Part shown: one piece after another, positions 4,200 through 5,555 of the stretch | Layout: the number at the start of each line of letters is the position of its first letter | Numbering within the stretch: position 1 is the stretch's first letter | DNA from: an uncultured Eubacteriales bacterium | GTDB taxonomy: Bacteria > Bacillota_I > Bacilli_A > RF39 > UBA660 | DNA: 5,555 nt | Direction: 5' to 3' | NCBI GenBank assembly: GCA_900313345.1 | Contig: OMQW01000011.1 | Span: 1 to 5,555 of the forward strand | Notes under the pieces: generated by a model | Databases searched by the model: none | What the model was told of the DNA's origin: nothing | The model's input: the letters and a program-made list of their open reading frames with translations, nothing else | Program-made: the position numbers and the translations under genes

Positions 4200-5555
4200 A
4201 TTTTGTAAGTTCTTCTAACTTTTTCTTTTCTTCTTCTAGTTTAACTCTATCCATCTCAACTATATTAGAAGGAGCTTTATTAACATAGTTAGGATTAGCT
4301 AAAAGCCTTTCTCTTCTCTTAATTGAAGCCTCAAGCATCTTAATAGTAGCTTCTTTATTAGCTTTATCAGCTTCAGTTTCAATCTTTTCAAAGAATATTT
4401 GAGCTTTAACTCTTTGAGAGAATACTTTATAAGCCTTCATACTAAGAGGCTCATTAACTAAATTATCTGAAAGTTTAAGCATCTTAACAATAAGTTCATT
4501 ATTGTCACTTGTATCAAACATAACTTTCATATCCTTAGTAATGTTATTTTCAGCTTTAACATTTCTAAAGTTTTTAATAAATTCTATTTGATCATCTACT
4601 GCACTTTCTTCATCAATAAACACTAATTTCTTAGAATATCTAGGATATTCAGAAATCATAATAGAATCAGTTTCTTTAACAGGAAGCATAGTATATATTT
4701 CTTCAGTAACATAAGGCATAAATGGATGAAGCATTTTTAAAATACCAGTTAAAACATAACATAAAGTACTCTTAGTAGATTCTTCATTAAGTGAATATTT
4801 AGCTATTTCAATATAATAATCACAGAAATAATTCCAAGCAAAATCATATATTAAAGATCCAGCATTATTAAATTGGAACTTATCCATAAATTTCTTAACA
4901 TCTTTTAATGTATTTTCATACTTAGTTAAAATCCATTTGTCTTCCTCCTTTAAATTATCTAAATTAATTTCTTTAAGATCTTCTATATTCATTAAAACAA
5001 ATCTAGAAGCATTCCAAATCTTATTAATAAAGTTCCAAGTAGCTTTAATCTTGTCTTCATCAAATCTCATATCAGTACCTGCTGAAACATCAGTAGCTAA
5101 ATAATATCTTAAAGAATCAGCACCATACTTTTCAATCATATCAAATGGGTCAATACCATTACCTAAACTCTTAGAGAATTTTCTACCTTGTTTATCACGA
5201 ATAAGTCCATGAATTAAACAATGTTCAAAAGGTCTCTTACCAAGAAGTTTTTCGCCTTGAAAAGTCATTCTATTAACCCAGAAAGGTATAATATCATAAC
5301 CTGTAACTAAAACATTATTAGGATAATATTTAGAAAGAAGTATAGAATCATCTGGCCAGTCAAGCGTTGCAAAAGGCCATAAAGCACTAGAAAACCAAGT
5401 ATCAAGTACATCAGTATCTTGAACCCATCCTTCACCAGTAGGTTCTTCCATTCCAACATAAACTTGATCACCCTTATACCAAGCAGGTATTCTATGACCC
5501 CACCATAATTGTCTAGAAATACACCAATCATAAGTAATTTCCATCCAGTGATTCA
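4198..5555 (-). CDS. valS: Valyl-tRNA synthetase, C-terminal half, 5' end outside window
   Basis: This enzyme charges tRNA-Val with valine using ATP in the cytoplasm. The visible 451 residues read in from the window edge; the ATG at 5544 is internal, because the preceding codons (Asn-His-Trp) continue the conserved block before [17 protein letters not shown]. In order come that block, [35 protein letters not shown] and the class I signature loop at 5181-5167, here KFSKS instead of the usual [22 protein letters not shown] opens the anticodon-binding helical domain, which includes [14 protein letters not shown]. The chain ends in the ValRS-type charged coiled coil (about the last 60 residues), which contacts tRNA. 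The HIGH motif and most of the editing domain lie beyond the window; full ValRS is about 880 residues in Bacillus, so about half is seen. Dense conserved blocks, unlike IleRS or LeuRS at the C-terminus, make the identification secure. A hairpin terminator follows at once. Confidence 0.97.
   Translation of the reverse strand, partial: NHWMEITYDWCISRQLWWGHRIPAWYKGDQVYVGMEEPTGEGWVQDTDVLDTWFSSALWPFATLDWPDDSILLSKYYPNNVLVTGYDIIPFWVNRMTFQGEKLLGKRPFEHCLIHGLIRDKQGRKFSKSLGNGIDPFDMIEKYGADSLRYYLATDVSAGTDMRFDEDKIKATWNFINKIWNASRFVLMNIEDLKEINLDNLKEEDKWILTKYENTLKDVKKFMDKFQFNNAGSLIYDFAWNYFCDYYIEIAKYSLNEESTKSTLCYVLTGILKMLHPFMPYVTEEIYTMLPVKETDSIMISEYPRYSKKLVFIDEESAVDDQIEFIKNFRNVKAENNITKDMKVMFDTSDNNELIVKMLKLSDNLVNEPLSMKAYKVFSQRVKAQIFFEKIETEADKANKEATIKMLEASIKRRERLLANPNYVNKAPSNIVEMDRVKLEEEKKKLEELTK

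Noticed and set aside
5307..5531. 74-codon minus-strand frame inside valS
   Set aside because: It is an out-of-frame shadow of the well-conserved valyl-tRNA synthetase sequence.
5542..5544. ATG as the start of valS
   Set aside because: Upstream in-frame codons to the window edge continue the conserved ValRS block, so this Met is internal and the true start lies outside the window.
1..5555. CRISPR arrays, tRNA or rRNA genes, insertion sequences, riboswitches
   Set aside because: I saw no regularly spaced repeats, cloverleaf-like segments, rRNA-like higher-GC blocks, transposase motifs or long structured leaders. All gaps between genes are short except the stretch occupied by the decayed gene and the small ORF.

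Overview
The window comes from a very AT-rich, low-GC Gram-positive-type bacterium. It probably belongs to an uncultured gut lineage of Bacilli or Mycoplasmatota (RF39-like), an assignment inferred from overall protein style and not from any marker alignment. Supporting signs are AT-dominated codon use, arginine written mostly as AGA, Shine-Dalgarno sequences of the AAGGAGGTGAT type, T-rich hairpin terminators and extended -10 promoters. About twenty tryptophans in the intact genes are all TGG, so the standard bacterial code fits and TGA is not being read as Trp.

Layout. Positions 1-1023 (minus) hold the 5' part of a gene for a single-pass membrane protein with an Asn-rich cytoplasmic tail; its C-terminus lies beyond the window. 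A 101-base divergent intergenic region (1024-1124) separates it from a plus-strand gene (1125-1802) for a YlmH-like S4-domain RNA-binding protein. That gene ends at a hairpin that also serves the convergent minus-strand cluster. From 4146 leftwards the minus strand carries a two-domain MmcQ/YjbR-family protein (4146-3490), a small exported or anchored protein (3476-3042), a radical SAM/SPASM-like protein (3013-2213), a broken gene (2204-1953) and a 49-residue cationic ORF (1966-1817). The right end (4198-5555, minus) is the C-terminal half of valyl-tRNA synthetase, followed by its own terminator.

Transcription. valS ends at a hairpin whose T-tract runs directly into an extended -10 (TGTTATAAT) for the mmcQ-like gene. 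The same nonamer stands before the radical SAM gene and before the membrane-protein gene. The mmcQ-like and exported-protein genes, 13 nt apart, look like one operon. The radical SAM gene may be read from that operon, from its own promoter, or from both, together with the decayed gene and the small ORF.

Most notable. The 1953-2204 locus has a perfectly placed ribosome binding site but AGG where ATG is expected, plus an in-frame TGA in an otherwise open 84-codon frame. This is best read as a recent pseudogene. Recoding is argued against by TGG-only Trp and by an AGG at the conserved Arg of the YlmH S4 domain. I see no clear new defence, mobile or CRISPR system. The least understood unit is the radical SAM/SPASM-like gene with its exported neighbour and small downstream ORFs.
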